Under the pieces are notes generated by a model. It saw only the letters and a program-made list of their open reading frames with translations. It was not told where the DNA came from and searched no databases. From Pseudomonadota bacterium (GTDB lineage Bacteria > Pseudomonadota > Alphaproteobacteria > Rhizobiales > Rhizobiaceae): DNA of 64,000 nt. The stretch spans positions 1-64,000 of the forward strand of contig JAEWPB010000038.1 of assembly GCA_023399465.1 (NCBI GenBank), read 5' to 3'. Shown here piece after piece: positions 17,486 to 27,327 of this stretch; positions within the stretch are counted from its first letter, which is position 1, and the number at the start of each line of letters is the position of its first letter. The position numbers were made by a program, and so were the translations under genes.

Positions 17486-18469
17486 TTAGAGCAGCGCCAG
17501 GAGCTCGTCCAGCTTGTCGTTGACCAGCCAGCCGTAATAGTTCTCTTCCGGAAGGACCAGCGGCGCGCCCGCGGCACGATTGCGGTTCTTCTCCGCAAGG
17601 ACTGCAGCGCGCTGGTGCGAATTGCCGACATTAAACAGCGTCGCGGTGATGCCGGGGTTCCTGGAAATGTCCATGCCGGCTATTGAACGATAATCCTCGA
17701 TCGACTTTCGGATCGAAGCGGCGGTGAAGGCGAGCGAGCGATCCGGATCCATGATCGAACGGTAGACGCCGGCGGCATCCTTTTCATCGAGCTTCTCGAA
17801 GCCGGAAACCTTCGACACCAGATCAGAGAGCATCAGCGCCGTCAGCGGATTGATCTGGCCGAGGCCAAAGGTCTGGCCGGCATAGAACGGCTGGAAATAG
17901 ACGGCACTGAAGCGATTGTCCGGATAGGAGGTGCCATCGACCGCGCGGCCGCGGAAACTCTGCTCCCAGACCCCTTCGCGGCAGGTCCACAAGGTGTAGG
18001 AGTCTCCCTTGTCGCACTTGGCGAACTCCGGGCGCGCGACGAAGTCGGCGATCCCGATGCCATCGTAGGCGAAGCGGAAACTGTCGCCGGCATAGGCGGC
18101 GGCCTTTACATAGTAGGACTGCAGCCGGTCATAGGCGTCGACGTTGTAGGTATGTTCGCCGACAAGGGCTCCGACGATGTGGATCGGGGCGATGCCATAG
18201 TCGCTGGCGGTCGACTTGATCTTGCCCATCAGACGCTTGTCGGAAGCGAGAAGATCGCGAATCTTCTCGTACTTGCGGTCGAACGTCGTCTTCCCGGCCT
18301 TTGTACGGCGCACAGACGCGCCAGGAACCGAAGGCTGCTCGGCATGGCGATTGCCCGCCGGCACCGGATGAACATTGTCCGCATGTGCCGCCCCCGGCAG
18401 GAGGGTGGCGCAGGCAACGAGGAATGTCATGACGAAACGACGCAAGATCGGCCTATCCTGTGAAATCAT
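17486..18469 (-). CDS. DUF1402 family protein, predicted secreted
   Basis: 327-residue protein that I place in the DUF1402 family found in Rhizobiales. The chosen start (18469) gives a typical signal peptide: a basic stretch, a hydrophobic core MTFLVACATLLPG and an AHA cleavage motif, so it is probably periplasmic. The body contains YGIAPIHIVGALVGEHTYN and FGLGQINPLTALMLSDLV, which resemble the fold of lytic-transglycosylase-like proteins; that is only an impression. A longer start at 18529 would bury the signal peptide. Function unknown. It precedes the P450 gene by 48 bases, so the two may be co-transcribed. Confidence 0.7.
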   Translation of the reverse strand: MISQDRPILRRFVMTFLVACATLLPGAAHADNVHPVPAGNRHAEQPSVPGASVRRTKAGKTTFDRKYEKIRDLLASDKRLMGKIKSTASDYGIAPIHIVGALVGEHTYNVDAYDRLQSYYVKAAAYAGDSFRFAYDGIGIADFVARPEFAKCDKGDSYTLWTCREGVWEQSFRGRAVDGTSYPDNRFSAVYFQPFYAGQTFGLGQINPLTALMLSDLVSKVSGFEKLDEKDAAGVYRSIMDPDRSLAFTAASIRKSIEDYRSIAGMDISRNPGITATLFNVGNSHQRAAVLAEKNRNRAAGAPLVLPEENYYGWLVNDKLDELLALL

Positions 18470-18596
18470 GGCTGAAATTTCTGAGGCGCTGATTGCCTCG
18501 CAATCTTGGCCGAAACATGCTCGCATCACCCGAAAGCGATAGCGGACTTTTCAATAAGAAGATCCGGGCCCGCTGTCGAGTGGGCAGCCCTGCGAC

Positions 18597-18628
18597 GTGC
18601 CGCCGCTCTTCGCGATTAGCGGCGGCAC
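18597..18628 (-). other. Strong GC-rich hairpin after hslU
   Basis: On the minus strand GTGCCGCCGCT pairs with AGCGGCGGCAC (11 bp) across a 10-base loop, 12 bases beyond the hslU stop. No T-run follows, so it is not a textbook intrinsic terminator. It may protect the transcript end or stall polymerase before Rho action. Confidence 0.5.
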
Positions 18629-18640
18629 GATGCGTTTCAG

Positions 18641-19948
18641 TTACAGGATGAAGCGCGACAGGTCGGTGTTGGCCGCCAGGTCGCCGACATGCGTGCGGAC
18701 ATAGTCGGAATCGATCGTCACGGACGTGCCGCTGCGATCCGGAGCATTGTACGAAATCTCGTCGAGAACCCGTTCCATCACCGTCTGCAGGCGGCGCGCA
18801 CCGATATTCTCGACGGTGGCGTTCAGATGCACGGCGACATCGGCGAGCGCGTCGATCGCGTCCTCGGTGAAGTCGAGCGTCAGGTTCTCGGTTTCCATCA
18901 GCGCCTTATACTGGCGAATGAGGCTGGCCTCGGTTTCGGTCAGGATCCGGCGGAAGTCCTCCTTGGTGAGAGCCCGGAGCTCGACCCGGATCGGCAGGCG
19001 GCCCTGCAGTTCCGGCAAGAGATCCGAAGGCTTCGAGACGTGGAAGGCGCCGGAGGCGATGAACAGGATGTGATCGGTCTTCACCGGCCCGTACTTCGTC
19101 GAGACCGTCGTGCCTTCCACAAGCGGCAGGAGGTCGCGCTGCACGCCTTCGCGCGAGACGCCTGCCCCCAGGCCGCCGTCGCGGGCAGCGATCTTGTCGA
19201 TCTCGTCGAGAAAGACGATGCCGTCGTTCTCGACCGCGCTGACTGCCTCGCGCTGGATCAGTTCGTTGTCGATCAGCTTGTCGGATTCATCGCGGATCAG
19301 CTCTTCATAGGACGCCTTGACCGTCGTGCGCACCTTTTTCGTCCGTCCGCCAAGCGCCTTGCCGAACATATCGGAGAGGTTGAGAACCCCGACATTGGCG
19401 CCCGGCATGCCGGGGATCTCGAAGCCGGGCATGCCTGATCCCGTGTCCGCGACCTCGATCTCGATTTCCTTGTCGTCGAGCTGGCCTTCGCGGAGCTTCT
19501 TGCGGAAGCTGTCACGGGTGGCCGGCGATGCGGTCGACCCGACCAGGGCGTCGAGCACCCGCTCCTCGGCGTTCATATGCGCCTTGGCCTGGACATCGGC
19601 GCGCTTCTTTTCGCGCGCAAGCCCGATGCCCACCTCGACCAGATCGCGCACGATCTGCTCGACGTCGCGGCCGACATAGCCGACCTCGGTGAATTTTGTC
19701 GCCTCGACCTTCAGGAAGGGCGCGCCCGCGAGCCGGGCGAGGCGCCGGGCGATCTCGGTCTTGCCGCAGCCGGTGGGGCCGATCATCAGGATGTTCTTCG
19801 GCGCCACTTCCTCGCGCAGCGGACCCTTGAGCTGCTGGCGGCGCCAGCGGTTGCGCAGGGCAATCGCGACGGCGCGCTTGGCATCGTGCTGGCCGATGAT
19901 GAAACGGTCGAGTTCGGAAACGATTTCACGGGGAGAAAAAGTAGACAT
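18641..19948 (-). CDS. hslU: ATP-dependent protease ATPase subunit HslU
   Basis: AAA+ unfoldase of the HslUV (ClpYQ) protease, 435 residues, full length. Walker [11 protein letters not shown] lies at 56-65, the pore loop region at [11 protein letters not shown], Walker B at [11 protein letters not shown], and the sensor/arginine-finger region ends in the conserved C-terminal RFIL tail, which inserts into HslV. It unfolds damaged or regulatory proteins and feeds them to HslV. It follows hslV by 36 bases in the same transcript. HslVU genes are usually heat-shock controlled; I could not fix a heat-shock promoter with confidence. Confidence 0.97.
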   Translation of the reverse strand: MSTFSPREIVSELDRFIIGQHDAKRAVAIALRNRWRRQQLKGPLREEVAPKNILMIGPTGCGKTEIARRLARLAGAPFLKVEATKFTEVGYVGRDVEQIVRDLVEVGIGLAREKKRADVQAKAHMNAEERVLDALVGSTASPATRDSFRKKLREGQLDDKEIEIEVADTGSGMPGFEIPGMPGANVGVLNLSDMFGKALGGRTKKVRTTVKASYEELIRDESDKLIDNELIQREAVSAVENDGIVFLDEIDKIAARDGGLGAGVSREGVQRDLLPLVEGTTVSTKYGPVKTDHILFIASGAFHVSKPSDLLPELQGRLPIRVELRALTKEDFRRILTETEASLIRQYKALMETENLTLDFTEDAIDALADVAVHLNATVENIGARRLQTVMERVLDEISYNAPDRSGTSVTIDSDYVRTHVGDLAANTDLSRFIL

Positions 19949-19984
19949 GTTGCTTGTTCCCGGCAGGGGTGAAAATTGGCTTGA

Positions 19985-20545
19985 TCAGCGGCTGGCGTCG
20001 AGCGTTTCGACCACGATGCTATGATTGGTATAGACACAGATATCCCCGGCGATCTGCATGGCGCGACGGGCGATGTCCTCGGCGGACATATCGCTGTCCA
20101 TCAGCGCCCGGGCGGCGGCATAGGCATAATTGCCGCCGGAACCGATCGCCATGGTGCCGTGCTCCGGTTCGAGCACATCGCCATTGCCGGTAATCGCCAG
20201 CGTGATCGACTTGTCGGCCACCAGCATCATTGCCTCGAGGTTGCGCAGGTACTTGTCGGTGCGCCAATCCTTGGCGAGTTCGACAGCGGCCCGCATCAGC
20301 TGCCCCTGGTATTGCTCGAGCTTCTTCTCGAGGCGCTCGAGCAACGTGAACGCATCGGCGGTTGCACCGGCAAAACCGACGATGACATCACCATTGCCGA
20401 TCCGGCGCACCTTGCGGGCATTGCCCTTCATGACCGTCTGACCAAGACTGACCTGGCCGTCGCCGGCCATCACGACCGTATCGCCCTTGCGCACGGTAAT
20501 GATCGTCGTCGCGTGCATGGTTCCGTAAGGATTATGTTCGCTCAT
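19985..20545 (-). CDS. hslV: ATP-dependent protease peptidase subunit HslV
   Basis: Proteasome-like peptidase of the HslUV complex, 186 residues. The N-terminus [12 protein letters not shown] is a short propeptide; the mature protein would begin at T13 (TTIITVRKG), the catalytic threonine nucleophile. Family features [21 protein letters not shown] and [14 protein letters not shown] are present. It precedes hslU by 36 bases. On the other side it is divergent from hisB across 226 bases, where a weak TTGCAA / TACATA promoter on the minus strand can be drawn with a 16-base spacer. Confidence 0.97.
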   Translation of the reverse strand: MSEHNPYGTMHATTIITVRKGDTVVMAGDGQVSLGQTVMKGNARKVRRIGNGDVIVGFAGATADAFTLLERLEKKLEQYQGQLMRAAVELAKDWRTDKYLRNLEAMMLVADKSITLAITGNGDVLEPEHGTMAIGSGGNYAYAAARALMDSDMSAEDIARRAMQIAGDICVYTNHSIVVETLDASR

Positions 20546-20771
20546 AAAGCACCTATTGTCCCGCGCGTGCGGGGTTCGTGTCGGCCATGTTGCATGGTCA
20601 TGTGAGGCCTATGTAAGAGACCCGGCCACGATTGCAATCTCCCGTGGTTGCGAAAGGAAACACGGTATGGGCGAAACAATCGCCTGCGCCGCCCGTTTCT
20701 CGCCGTCTTCGTTCTGGATTCTTGCCGCAGCGCCTGATAAGGAACGCCGGAATTCCCGATGGAGCAGGCAC

Positions 20772-21380
20772 ATGGCAGAACAGCAGCTCAGCCGCAGGGC
20801 GACCGTATCGCGCACGACCAACGAGACCTCGATCTCGGTATCGGTCAACCTCGACGGCACCGGCGTCGCAAAGATCTCGACCGGGGTCGGCTTCTTCGAC
20901 CACATGCTCGACCAGCTTGCCCGCCACTCCCTGATCGACATGGAAATCGACGCCAAGGGTGACCTTCATATCGATGATCATCACACGGTCGAGGATACCG
21001 GCATTGCCATCGGCCAGGCGCTGGCGAAGGCGCTCGGCGACCGCCGCGGCATCACCCGCTATGCCTCGCTCGATCTCGCCATGGACGAAACCATGACCAA
21101 GGCCGCCGTCGATCTTTCCGGCCGGCCGTTCCTCGTCTGGAACGTCGCCTTCAGCGCGCCGAAGATCGGCACCTTCGACACCGAACTGGTGCGTGAGTTC
21201 TTCCAGGCGCTGGCCCAGCATGCCGGCATCACCCTGCATGTGCTGAACCACTACGGCGCCAACAACCATCATATCGCCGAAACCTGCTTCAAGGCCGTGG
21301 CGCGCGTCCTGCGCACCGCAACCGAAATCGATCCCAGGCAGGCAGGTCGCGTTCCCTCGACCAAGGGCACCCTCGTCTGA
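20772..21380 (+). CDS. hisB: Imidazoleglycerol-phosphate dehydratase
   Basis: Monofunctional HisB, 202 residues, catalysing the dehydration of imidazoleglycerol phosphate in histidine biosynthesis. The histidine-rich metal-binding signatures are visible: [27 protein letters not shown] and [11 protein letters not shown]. The ATG at 20772 is chosen because GGAGCAGG stands about 8 bases upstream; earlier in-frame starts would add a non-conserved tail. It opens a rightward cluster with DUF2628, hisH, hisA, hisF, hisE and coaA. The other his genes (G, D, C, I) are elsewhere, as is usual in Rhizobiales. Confidence 0.96.
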   Translation: MAEQQLSRRATVSRTTNETSISVSVNLDGTGVAKISTGVGFFDHMLDQLARHSLIDMEIDAKGDLHIDDHHTVEDTGIAIGQALAKALGDRRGITRYASLDLAMDETMTKAAVDLSGRPFLVWNVAFSAPKIGTFDTELVREFFQALAQHAGITLHVLNHYGANNHHIAETCFKAVARVLRTATEIDPRQAGRVPSTKGTLV

Positions 21381-21403
21381 CGGGACAACTCCTCGGGAGA
21401 CCC

Positions 21404-21895
21404 ATGGCAAGCTATCTCGTTCTCACGCCTCCGGGCGGACCAGACAAGAGCAGGTTTTCGACGCGCTTCATTCGCGACGGGTTCTCAATCCTGGCATTCG
21501 CCTTCCCGGCACTGTGGCTGGCATTCAACCGGCTCTGGCTGCCGGCGATCCTGGCCTTCCTGCTGCAGCTGGCGAGCGGCCAGTTGATCCAGACGCCCGG
21601 CTTCCTGCTGGCGGGACTGGCCATCGGTCTTGCCCTCAACCTGCTGACGGCGCTCGAGGGCCGGAACCTGGTAGCCACGATGCTGCAGATGAAGGGCTGG
21701 ACGCTGCAAGGCGTGATCAACGCCGACAGCCTCGACAGCGCCGAGGAAATCTACGCGGCCGCATATGCGCCGGTAAAGACAGCCGACGATACATCGCCGG
21801 CTATCGAACGGGTTCGCCCCGCAACCCCAGTTCAAGGCACGGGCCGCAGCGCATCTGCGGCTGGCCTGCTACTTTCTGACGGAGGACGTCGCTGA
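21404..21895 (+). CDS. DUF2628 domain membrane protein
   Basis: 163-residue protein of the DUF2628 family. The first 30 residues (YLVLTPPGG...[16 protein letters not shown]) match the family start. Two or three hydrophobic helices lie at about 27-45, 48-60 and 66-85, so it is probably an inner-membrane protein. The C-terminus is polar and variable. GGGAG precedes the ATG. Its TGA overlaps the hisH ATG by one base, so its expression is tied to histidine synthesis although nothing in it suggests an enzyme. The same placement between hisB and hisH is, as I recall, common in rhizobia. Function unknown. Confidence 0.8.
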   Translation: MASYLVLTPPGGPDKSRFSTRFIRDGFSILAFAFPALWLAFNRLWLPAILAFLLQLASGQLIQTPGFLLAGLAIGLALNLLTALEGRNLVATMLQMKGWTLQGVINADSLDSAEEIYAAAYAPVKTADDTSPAIERVRPATPVQGTGRSASAAGLLLSDGGRR

Positions 21896-22545
21896 TGCGC
21901 GTCGCAATTATCGACTATGGATCCGGAAACCTGCGTTCGGCAACGAAAGCCTTCGACCGCGCGGCGCGTGAAGCGGGTATCGACGCGGTCATCGATCTGA
22001 CCGACAATCCCGATCGCGTGGCGACGGCCGACCGCATCGTTCTTCCCGGTGTCGGCGCCTATGCCGACTGCCGCCGTGGCCTCGATGCCGTCGCCGGCAT
22101 GCACGAGGTTCTGGTCGATGCCGTCGAGAACAAGGCCCGGCCCTTCCTCGGCATCTGCGTCGGCATGCAGTTGATGTCATCGCGCGGGCTCGAAAAGACC
22201 GTCACCGAAGGTTTTGGCTGGATCAAGGGCGACGTCGTCGAAATGGCGCCCGCCGATCCGTCGCTGAAGATCCCGCAGATCGGCTGGAACACCCTGACGC
22301 TCAACCGCCCTCACCCGCTGTTCGACGGCATCCCGACGGGACCGGACGGCTTGCACGCCTATTTCGTGCATTCCTACCATCTCGCCGCCAGCAACCCCGA
22401 GGACGTCATCGCCACCACCGACTATGGTGGCCCGATGACCGCCTTCGTTGGCCGCGACAACATGGCCGGGGCCCAGTTCCATCCGGAAAAGAGCCAGACC
22501 CTCGGCCTTCGCCTCATTGCCAATTTCCTGCGCTGGAAGCCCTGA
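21895..22545 (+). CDS. hisH: Imidazole glycerol phosphate synthase subunit HisH
   Basis: Glutamine amidotransferase subunit of IGP synthase, 216 residues. It hydrolyses glutamine and channels ammonia to HisF. The class I triad is clear: nucleophile C88 in GICVGMQ, and H196 and E198 in QFHPEKS. The start [10 protein letters not shown] and oxyanion region PGVGAYADC are typical. Its ATG overlaps the stop of the DUF2628 gene by one base. Partner HisF is two genes downstream, with hisA between. Confidence 0.97.
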   Translation: MRVAIIDYGSGNLRSATKAFDRAAREAGIDAVIDLTDNPDRVATADRIVLPGVGAYADCRRGLDAVAGMHEVLVDAVENKARPFLGICVGMQLMSSRGLEKTVTEGFGWIKGDVVEMAPADPSLKIPQIGWNTLTLNRPHPLFDGIPTGPDGLHAYFVHSYHLAASNPEDVIATTDYGGPMTAFVGRDNMAGAQFHPEKSQTLGLRLIANFLRWKP

Positions 22546-22579
22546 GCGCTCGCGCAACGACTGAAGAACGGACTAGAAC

Positions 22580-23311
22580 ATGATCCTCTTTCCCGCCATC
22601 GACCTGAAAGACGGCGAGTGCGTGCGCCTCAAGCTTGGCGACATGGACCAGGCGACCGTCTACAACCCCGATCCCGGCGCGCAGGCGAAAGCCTTTGAAG
22701 ACCAGGGCTTCGAATGGTTGCACGTGGTCGATCTCAACGGCGCCTTTGCCGGCGAGACCGTAAACGGCGCCGCGGTCGATGCGATCCTCAAGGCGACAAG
22801 GAACCCGGTACAGCTCGGCGGCGGCATCCGCACGCTGGCGCATATCGAGAACTGGCTGTCGCGCGGTCTTGCCCGGGTGATCCTCGGCACCGTTGCCGTG
22901 CGCGATCCGGCGCTGGTGATCGAGGCCTGCCGCCTGTTTCCCGGCAAGGTCGCCGTCGGCATCGACGCCAAGGGCGGCAAGGTCGCCGTCGAAGGCTGGG
23001 CCGAGGCATCGGAACTCGGCGTGATCGAACTGGCGAAGAAATTCGAGGGCGCCGGCGTGGCGGCGATCATCTACACCGACATCGACCGCGACGGCATCCT
23101 GACCGGCATCAACTGGGCCTCGACGTTGGAACTTGCAGACGCCGTATCGATCCCCGTGATCGCATCGGGCGGCCTTGCATCGCTTGACGATATCCGCCGG
23201 ATGCTGGAGCCGGATGCGCGCAAGCTTGAAGGTGCGATTTCCGGCCGTGCGCTGTATGATGGCCGCATCGATCCGGCCGAAGCGCTGGCGCTGATCCGGG
23301 CTGCTCGGTAA
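22580..23311 (+). CDS. hisA: ProFAR isomerase HisA
   Basis: Phosphoribosylformimino-5-aminoimidazole carboxamide ribotide isomerase, 243 residues, a (beta-alpha)8 barrel. The first-strand general base lies in [14 protein letters not shown] and the second catalytic aspartate in YTDIDRDG. Phosphate-binding loops LGGGIRT and ASGGLAS are present. It supplies the substrate for HisF/HisH. It is 34 bases after hisH and 16 bases before hisF in the same transcript. Confidence 0.97.
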   Translation: MILFPAIDLKDGECVRLKLGDMDQATVYNPDPGAQAKAFEDQGFEWLHVVDLNGAFAGETVNGAAVDAILKATRNPVQLGGGIRTLAHIENWLSRGLARVILGTVAVRDPALVIEACRLFPGKVAVGIDAKGGKVAVEGWAEASELGVIELAKKFEGAGVAAIIYTDIDRDGILTGINWASTLELADAVSIPVIASGGLASLDDIRRMLEPDARKLEGAISGRALYDGRIDPAEALALIRAAR

Positions 23312-23327
23312 GGGAGAAGGAACGCAT

Positions 23328-24104
23328 ATGACCCTAAAGGCCCGTGTAATACCCTGCCTGGACGTGAAGGACGGCCGCGTCGTCAAGGGCGTCAACTTCG
23401 TCGACCTGATCGATGCCGGCGATCCGGTTGAAGCCGCCAAGGCCTATGATGCCGCCGGCGCCGACGAACTCTGCTTCCTCGACATCACTGCTTCCTCTGA
23501 TAACCGCGATACCATCTTCGACGTGGTGGCGCGCACCGCCGATCACTGCTTCATGCCGGTGACGGTCGGCGGCGGCGTTCGCTCCACCGCCGACATCCGC
23601 AAGCTGCTGCTGTGCGGCGCCGACAAGGTGTCGATCAATTCGGCCGCCGTGAAGAACCCCGATTTCGTCGCCGAAGCCGCCGACAAGTTCGGCAACCAGT
23701 GCATCGTCGTCTCGATCGACGCCAAGAAAGTCTCGGCAGTGGGTGAAGTCGACCGCTGGGAGATCTTCACCCATGGCGGCCGCCAGCCGACCGGCATCGA
23801 CGCTGTCGAATTCGCGGCAAAGATGGTGGAGCGCGGCGCCGGCGAACTTCTGATCACCTCGATGGACCGTGACGGCACCAAGAGCGGCTACGATATCGCG
23901 CTGACCCGCACGATCGCCGATGCGGTTCGCGTGCCGGTGATCGCATCGGGCGGCGTCGGTGATCTCGACGATCTGGTTGCCGGCATCAAGGAAGGTCACG
24001 CGACCGCGGTACTCGCCGCCTCGATCTTCCATTTCGGCACCTACAGCATCGGTGAAGCGAAACGCTACATGGCCGACCACGGCATCGCCATACGGCTCGA
24101 CTGA
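23328..24104 (+). CDS. hisF: Imidazole glycerol phosphate synthase subunit HisF
   Basis: Cyclase subunit of IGP synthase, 258 residues. It is a barrel enzyme with catalytic aspartates in [14 protein letters not shown] (D12) and VSIDAKK (about D131), and phosphate-binding loops VGGGVRS and ASGGVGD. It uses ammonia from HisH to make IGP and AICAR. GGGAGAAGG lies upstream of the ATG. The gene sits between hisA and hisE. Confidence 0.97.
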   Translation: MTLKARVIPCLDVKDGRVVKGVNFVDLIDAGDPVEAAKAYDAAGADELCFLDITASSDNRDTIFDVVARTADHCFMPVTVGGGVRSTADIRKLLLCGADKVSINSAAVKNPDFVAEAADKFGNQCIVVSIDAKKVSAVGEVDRWEIFTHGGRQPTGIDAVEFAAKMVERGAGELLITSMDRDGTKSGYDIALTRTIADAVRVPVIASGGVGDLDDLVAGIKEGHATAVLAASIFHFGTYSIGEAKRYMADHGIAIRLD

Positions 24105-24119
24105 GTTGGAGCAAGGCCA

Positions 24120-24440
24120 GTGAGCGCATTTACCCTTTCCGACCTCGAACAAATCGTCAGCGACCGCGCCAAGGCCTCGCCGGAGGAATCCTGGACTGCG
24201 AAGCTGTGCGCCGCCGGACAGCCGAAGGCCGCCAAGAAACTTGGCGAGGAAGCGGTCGAAACCGTGATGGCGGCCGTGACCAACGACCGCGAGAACCTGA
24301 CCTATGAAGCCGCCGACCTGCTCTACCACCTGATGGTCGTGCTCAGGATTGCAGATATCCCCCTACAGGACGTCATGAACGAACTCGAGCGGCGCACCGG
24401 CCAATCGGGTATCACGGAAAAGGCCAGCCGGCAGAAATGA
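24120..24440 (+). CDS. hisE: Phosphoribosyl-ATP pyrophosphatase HisE
   Basis: Second enzyme of histidine biosynthesis, hydrolysing phosphoribosyl-ATP to phosphoribosyl-AMP; 106 residues, as expected for a separate HisE. The MazG-like metal-binding helix pattern [14 protein letters not shown] and the [16 protein letters not shown] segment are visible. It starts with GTG, supported by GGAGCAAGG just upstream. Its stop overlaps the coaA start by four bases (ATGA), tying histidine and coenzyme A genes together. Confidence 0.95.
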   Translation: MSAFTLSDLEQIVSDRAKASPEESWTAKLCAAGQPKAAKKLGEEAVETVMAAVTNDRENLTYEAADLLYHLMVVLRIADIPLQDVMNELERRTGQSGITEKASRQK

Positions 24441-25429
24441 CCCCGACAACGAACGCGGGAGCGGCAGAGACGCTCGATCACTTCCAGGCGAACGACTATT
24501 CGCCTTACAATTTCTTCACCTCCGAGGAGTGGTCGAAGTTCCGCGCCGATACGCCGTTGACGCTGACGGCCGACGAGGTCCGGCGGCTGCGCTCGATCGG
24601 CGACCCGGTCGATCTCGACGAGGTCAGGCGTATCTACCTGTCGCTGTCACGGCTGCTGTCCTCGCATGTCGAATCGTCGCAGATGCTGTTTGCCCAGCGC
24701 AACCATTTCCTCAGCATGTCGGATGTCGCCAAGACCCCGTTCGTGATCGGCATCGCCGGATCGGTGGCCGTCGGCAAGTCGACCACCGCCCGTATCCTGA
24801 AGGAACTGATGGCCCGCTGGCCATCAAGTCCGAAGGTCGATCTCGTGACAACCGACGGCTTTCTCTACCCAAACGCGGTGCTGACGCGCGAAAACCTGAT
24901 GAACCGCAAGGGCTTTCCGGAGAGCTACGACATCGGCGCAGTCCTGCGCTTCCTGTCGGCGATCAAGGCCGGCCTGCCGAACGTCAAGGCACCCGCCTAT
25001 TCGCACCTCACCTATGACGTGCTGCCCGACGAATACACGGTGATCGACCGGCCGGACATCCTGATCTTCGAGGGGATCAACGTGCTGCAATCGCGCAGTC
25101 TTCCCGAAGACGGAAAGATCGTGCCGATGGTCTCGGATTTCTTCGACTTCTCGATCTATATCGACGCCGACGAGAAGCTGATCCACAACTGGTACGTCCA
25201 TCGCTTCATGCGGTTGCGTGACACGGCGTTCCGCGATCCGAACTCCTATTTCCATCGCTATGCCACCATCAGCGAGGAAGAAGCGCTCGACATTGCCGAG
25301 GACCTCTGGGCCAACATCAACCTCAAGAACCTGCGCCAGAACATTCTGCCGACGCGCCCGCGGGCCGATCTCATCCTGCAGAAAGGCAAGAACCACCTGA
25401 TCGAGAAGGTGGCGCTGCGCAAGCTCTGA
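24437..25429 (+). CDS. coaA: Pantothenate kinase, type I (CoaA)
   Basis: First and controlling enzyme of coenzyme A synthesis, phosphorylating pantothenate; 330 residues. The P-loop [13 protein letters not shown] carries K114. Family blocks [33 protein letters not shown] and [10 protein letters not shown] are present. Type I enzymes are inhibited by CoA. The start codon overlaps the hisE stop (ATGA). The gene converges with alkB, leaving 16 bases between stops and no obvious terminator. Confidence 0.96.
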   Translation: MTPTTNAGAAETLDHFQANDYSPYNFFTSEEWSKFRADTPLTLTADEVRRLRSIGDPVDLDEVRRIYLSLSRLLSSHVESSQMLFAQRNHFLSMSDVAKTPFVIGIAGSVAVGKSTTARILKELMARWPSSPKVDLVTTDGFLYPNAVLTRENLMNRKGFPESYDIGAVLRFLSAIKAGLPNVKAPAYSHLTYDVLPDEYTVIDRPDILIFEGINVLQSRSLPEDGKIVPMVSDFFDFSIYIDADEKLIHNWYVHRFMRLRDTAFRDPNSYFHRYATISEEEALDIAEDLWANINLKNLRQNILPTRPRADLILQKGKNHLIEKVALRKL

Positions 25430-25445
25430 CCGGATTGATCGCGCG

Positions 25446-26057
25446 CTAGGGATTGACCCGACGAAGCGTGAGATTGATGCGGCCGCCGTTCTTCAGCAGG
25501 GTCGATGTCGACGGATAGATCCGGTCGACACCGTGAAAACACAGCCGCGCCTTCCCCCCGAGCACGACGACATCGCCGCTCGACAGCCGGAACGACTGCG
25601 TGGGGTCCTTGCGCGTCGTGCCTCCCACCCTGAACAGGCAGGCGTTGCCGAGCGAAATCGACACCACGGCGGTTTCGAGGTCCTGCTCGTCGCGATCCTG
25701 ATGCATGCCCATGCGGGCGTCATCGTCATAGAAGTTGACGAGGCAGGCTTCCGGCAGCTTCGATGACCCGGATACGTCGCGCCAGATCTCCAGAAGCTGT
25801 GCCGGCATGGCCGGCCACGGTTTGCCCGTCACGGGATGGGTGGCCTGATAGCGATAGCCGCGTTCCTTGTCCGTCACCCAGCCGAGCGCCCCGCAATTGG
25901 TCATGCGCACCGACATCGGCTTTCCCGTACCCGGCATGGCGGGGACGAAAAGCGGCGCCTCGGCCACCACATCGCGGATCGCGGCGACCAGATCTTCCTG
26001 ACGCCCCCGATCGAGATAGTCCGGCAAGTGACGCACACCATTCGACAGCACCAGCAC
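25446..26057 (-). CDS. alkB: AlkB-type DNA dealkylation dioxygenase
   Basis: Fe(II)/2-oxoglutarate dioxygenase of the AlkB family, 203 residues, which removes methyl groups from 1-methyladenine and 3-methylcytosine. All key residues are visible: iron ligands H119 and D121 (MHQDRDE) and H175 (CFHGVDR), and 2-oxoglutarate contacts R193 and R199 in RINLTLR. The substrate-side loop MSVRMTNCGALGW is also conserved. The start at 26057 fits the usual short N-terminus before GVRHLPDYLD. The gene is not next to ada; regulation is not apparent. Confidence 0.93.
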   Translation of the reverse strand: MLVLSNGVRHLPDYLDRGRQEDLVAAIRDVVAEAPLFVPAMPGTGKPMSVRMTNCGALGWVTDKERGYRYQATHPVTGKPWPAMPAQLLEIWRDVSGSSKLPEACLVNFYDDDARMGMHQDRDEQDLETAVVSISLGNACLFRVGGTTRKDPTQSFRLSSGDVVVLGGKARLCFHGVDRIYPSTSTLLKNGGRINLTLRRVNP

Positions 26058-26168
26058 GATCGGAAGTTCCTCGCTTCAACGGACACCAGAGCAACAGCCA
26101 GCGCTCGAAGACCATCCGGAATGGAAAGCCCCTGTCGCCGCCGTACGCCAGCATTCTAGCTCCGGGGC

Positions 26169-26627
26169 TCAGGCTCCGTCGAGGGGCGGAATGCGCAGCA
26201 CCTGGCCCGGATAGATCTTGTCGGGATCGGTCAGCATCGGCTTGTTAGCCTCGAAGATCACCGTGTGCTTGGCGCCCATTCCCTTGCCGTATTGCGCCTC
26301 GGCGATCTTCCAGAGGTTGTCGCCCTTCTTCACCGTATAGAAAACCGGCGCCTTGGCGGGGGCCTCGGCGACCTTCAGTTCGGAGGCTTCCACCTTGGAA
26401 ACGCCGAGGGTATTGCCGACCGCAATAACCGCCTTTTCAAAGGCGCTCTGGTCGGCCACCTCGCCCTTCAGCACGACCTTGTCGCCATCGACCGCGACCT
26501 CGACCTGCTGCGTTCCGAGATCATAGGATTCGAGTTCCTTCTTGACCGCGGCCGCGTCGGGTGCCGCCTCGTCGTCGCCGATGCCGAGCTTCTTCCCGGC
26601 ACTCTTGATAAAGTCGAACAGGCCCAT
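26169..26627 (-). CDS. BON-LysM protein, Kbp/YgaU-like
   Basis: 152-residue protein with the architecture of Kbp (YgaU): MGLFDFIKSAGKKLG amphipathic start, a BON domain from about 25 to 85 and a C-terminal LysM domain (FYTVKKGDNLWKIAEAQYG...YPGQVLRIP). E. coli Kbp is a cytoplasmic potassium-binding protein; LysM could also bind peptidoglycan, but no signal peptide is present. The ATG at 26627 is chosen because a strong AAGGAGG lies 7 bases upstream; the longer frame from 26669 has no such site. Often annotated only as a LysM peptidoglycan-binding protein. Confidence 0.87.
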   Translation of the reverse strand: MGLFDFIKSAGKKLGIGDDEAAPDAAAVKKELESYDLGTQQVEVAVDGDKVVLKGEVADQSAFEKAVIAVGNTLGVSKVEASELKVAEAPAKAPVFYTVKKGDNLWKIAEAQYGKGMGAKHTVIFEANKPMLTDPDKIYPGQVLRIPPLDGA

Positions 26628-26710
26628 TGCCGCCTCCTTTTTCACTGCGCAGAGGAAAATTGAGGGCAACCGCCAAAAGACAAGGGCTGAACCCCAGAAA
26701 TAGCGAAGCG

Positions 26711-27145
26711 CTAGTCGTCGCCAGGACGTCCGCGCATCTTCTTCACTTCGCTGCGGCCCGACTTCGCCTTGAGACGCCTTTCCACCGAGCCCTTGGTCGG
26801 GCGCGTGGCCTTGCGCACCGGCGGTGGCGGCTCGGCGGCCTTGGCGATCAGTTCCTTCAGGCGCTCGCGGGCGTCCTCGCGATTTCGCTCCTGACTGCGG
26901 AAGCGGTTCGCCTCGATCATCAGCACGCCTTCCTTGGAGGCGCGACGACCGGCGAGCTTCAGGGCGTTTTCCTTGACCCGGTCGGAAAGCGATGGGGAAT
27001 TGCGGATGTCGAAGAACAGCTGGACGGCAGTCGACACCTTGTTGACGTTCTGTCCGCCGGGACCGCCGGCAAGCACGAACTGCTCGGTCAGTTCCCAGCC
27101 GGCAATGATGATCCGGTTGCTGACGTGAAGCGCATCACTGGCCAT
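26711..27145 (-). CDS. arfB: Alternative ribosome-rescue factor ArfB (peptidyl-tRNA hydrolase)
   Basis: Release-factor-like peptidyl-tRNA hydrolase that frees ribosomes stalled on broken mRNA; 144 residues, close to the E. coli protein. The catalytic GGQ is at 30-32 in AGGPGGQNVNKVSTAV. The C-terminal tail is strongly basic (RKATRPTKGSVERRLKAKSGRSEVKKMRG), as needed to enter the empty mRNA channel. The ATG at 27145 was chosen because GGAGAAC lies upstream and longer frames add non-family sequence. It acts beside trans-translation. Confidence 0.94.
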   Translation of the reverse strand: MASDALHVSNRIIIAGWELTEQFVLAGGPGGQNVNKVSTAVQLFFDIRNSPSLSDRVKENALKLAGRRASKEGVLMIEANRFRSQERNREDARERLKELIAKAAEPPPPVRKATRPTKGSVERRLKAKSGRSEVKKMRGRPGDD

Positions 27146-27272
27146 TGTTCGGTTCTCCACACCCGCCCGGCAGCGAACTGCCCGCCCCCGTCCACAGGGC
27201 GCGACCTTTCCTGTCTGTAATGGCGCTATCCCAGATCGCCGCGCTTGAGAAGCTGTACAAGCTCTCATCAAC

Positions 27273-27302
27273 GAAAAACCCGGCGGACGGGCCGCCGGGT
27301 TT
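27273..27302 (-). terminator. Intrinsic terminator of pckA
   Basis: On the minus strand CCCGGCGG pairs with CCGCCGGG across a short CCCGT loop and is followed by TTTTTCG. It lies about 25 bases beyond the pckA stop and abuts a parS-like site. Confidence 0.85.
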
Positions 27303-27312
27303 CACGTGAATC
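27299..27312 (+). other. parS-like site 2
   Basis: GTTTCACGTGAATC, identical to the site at 645-658. It overlaps the base of the pckA terminator stem and is intergenic. ParB binding is inferred from similarity to the parS core. Confidence 0.5.
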
Positions 27313-27327
27313 ACCGATTTCTTATCG

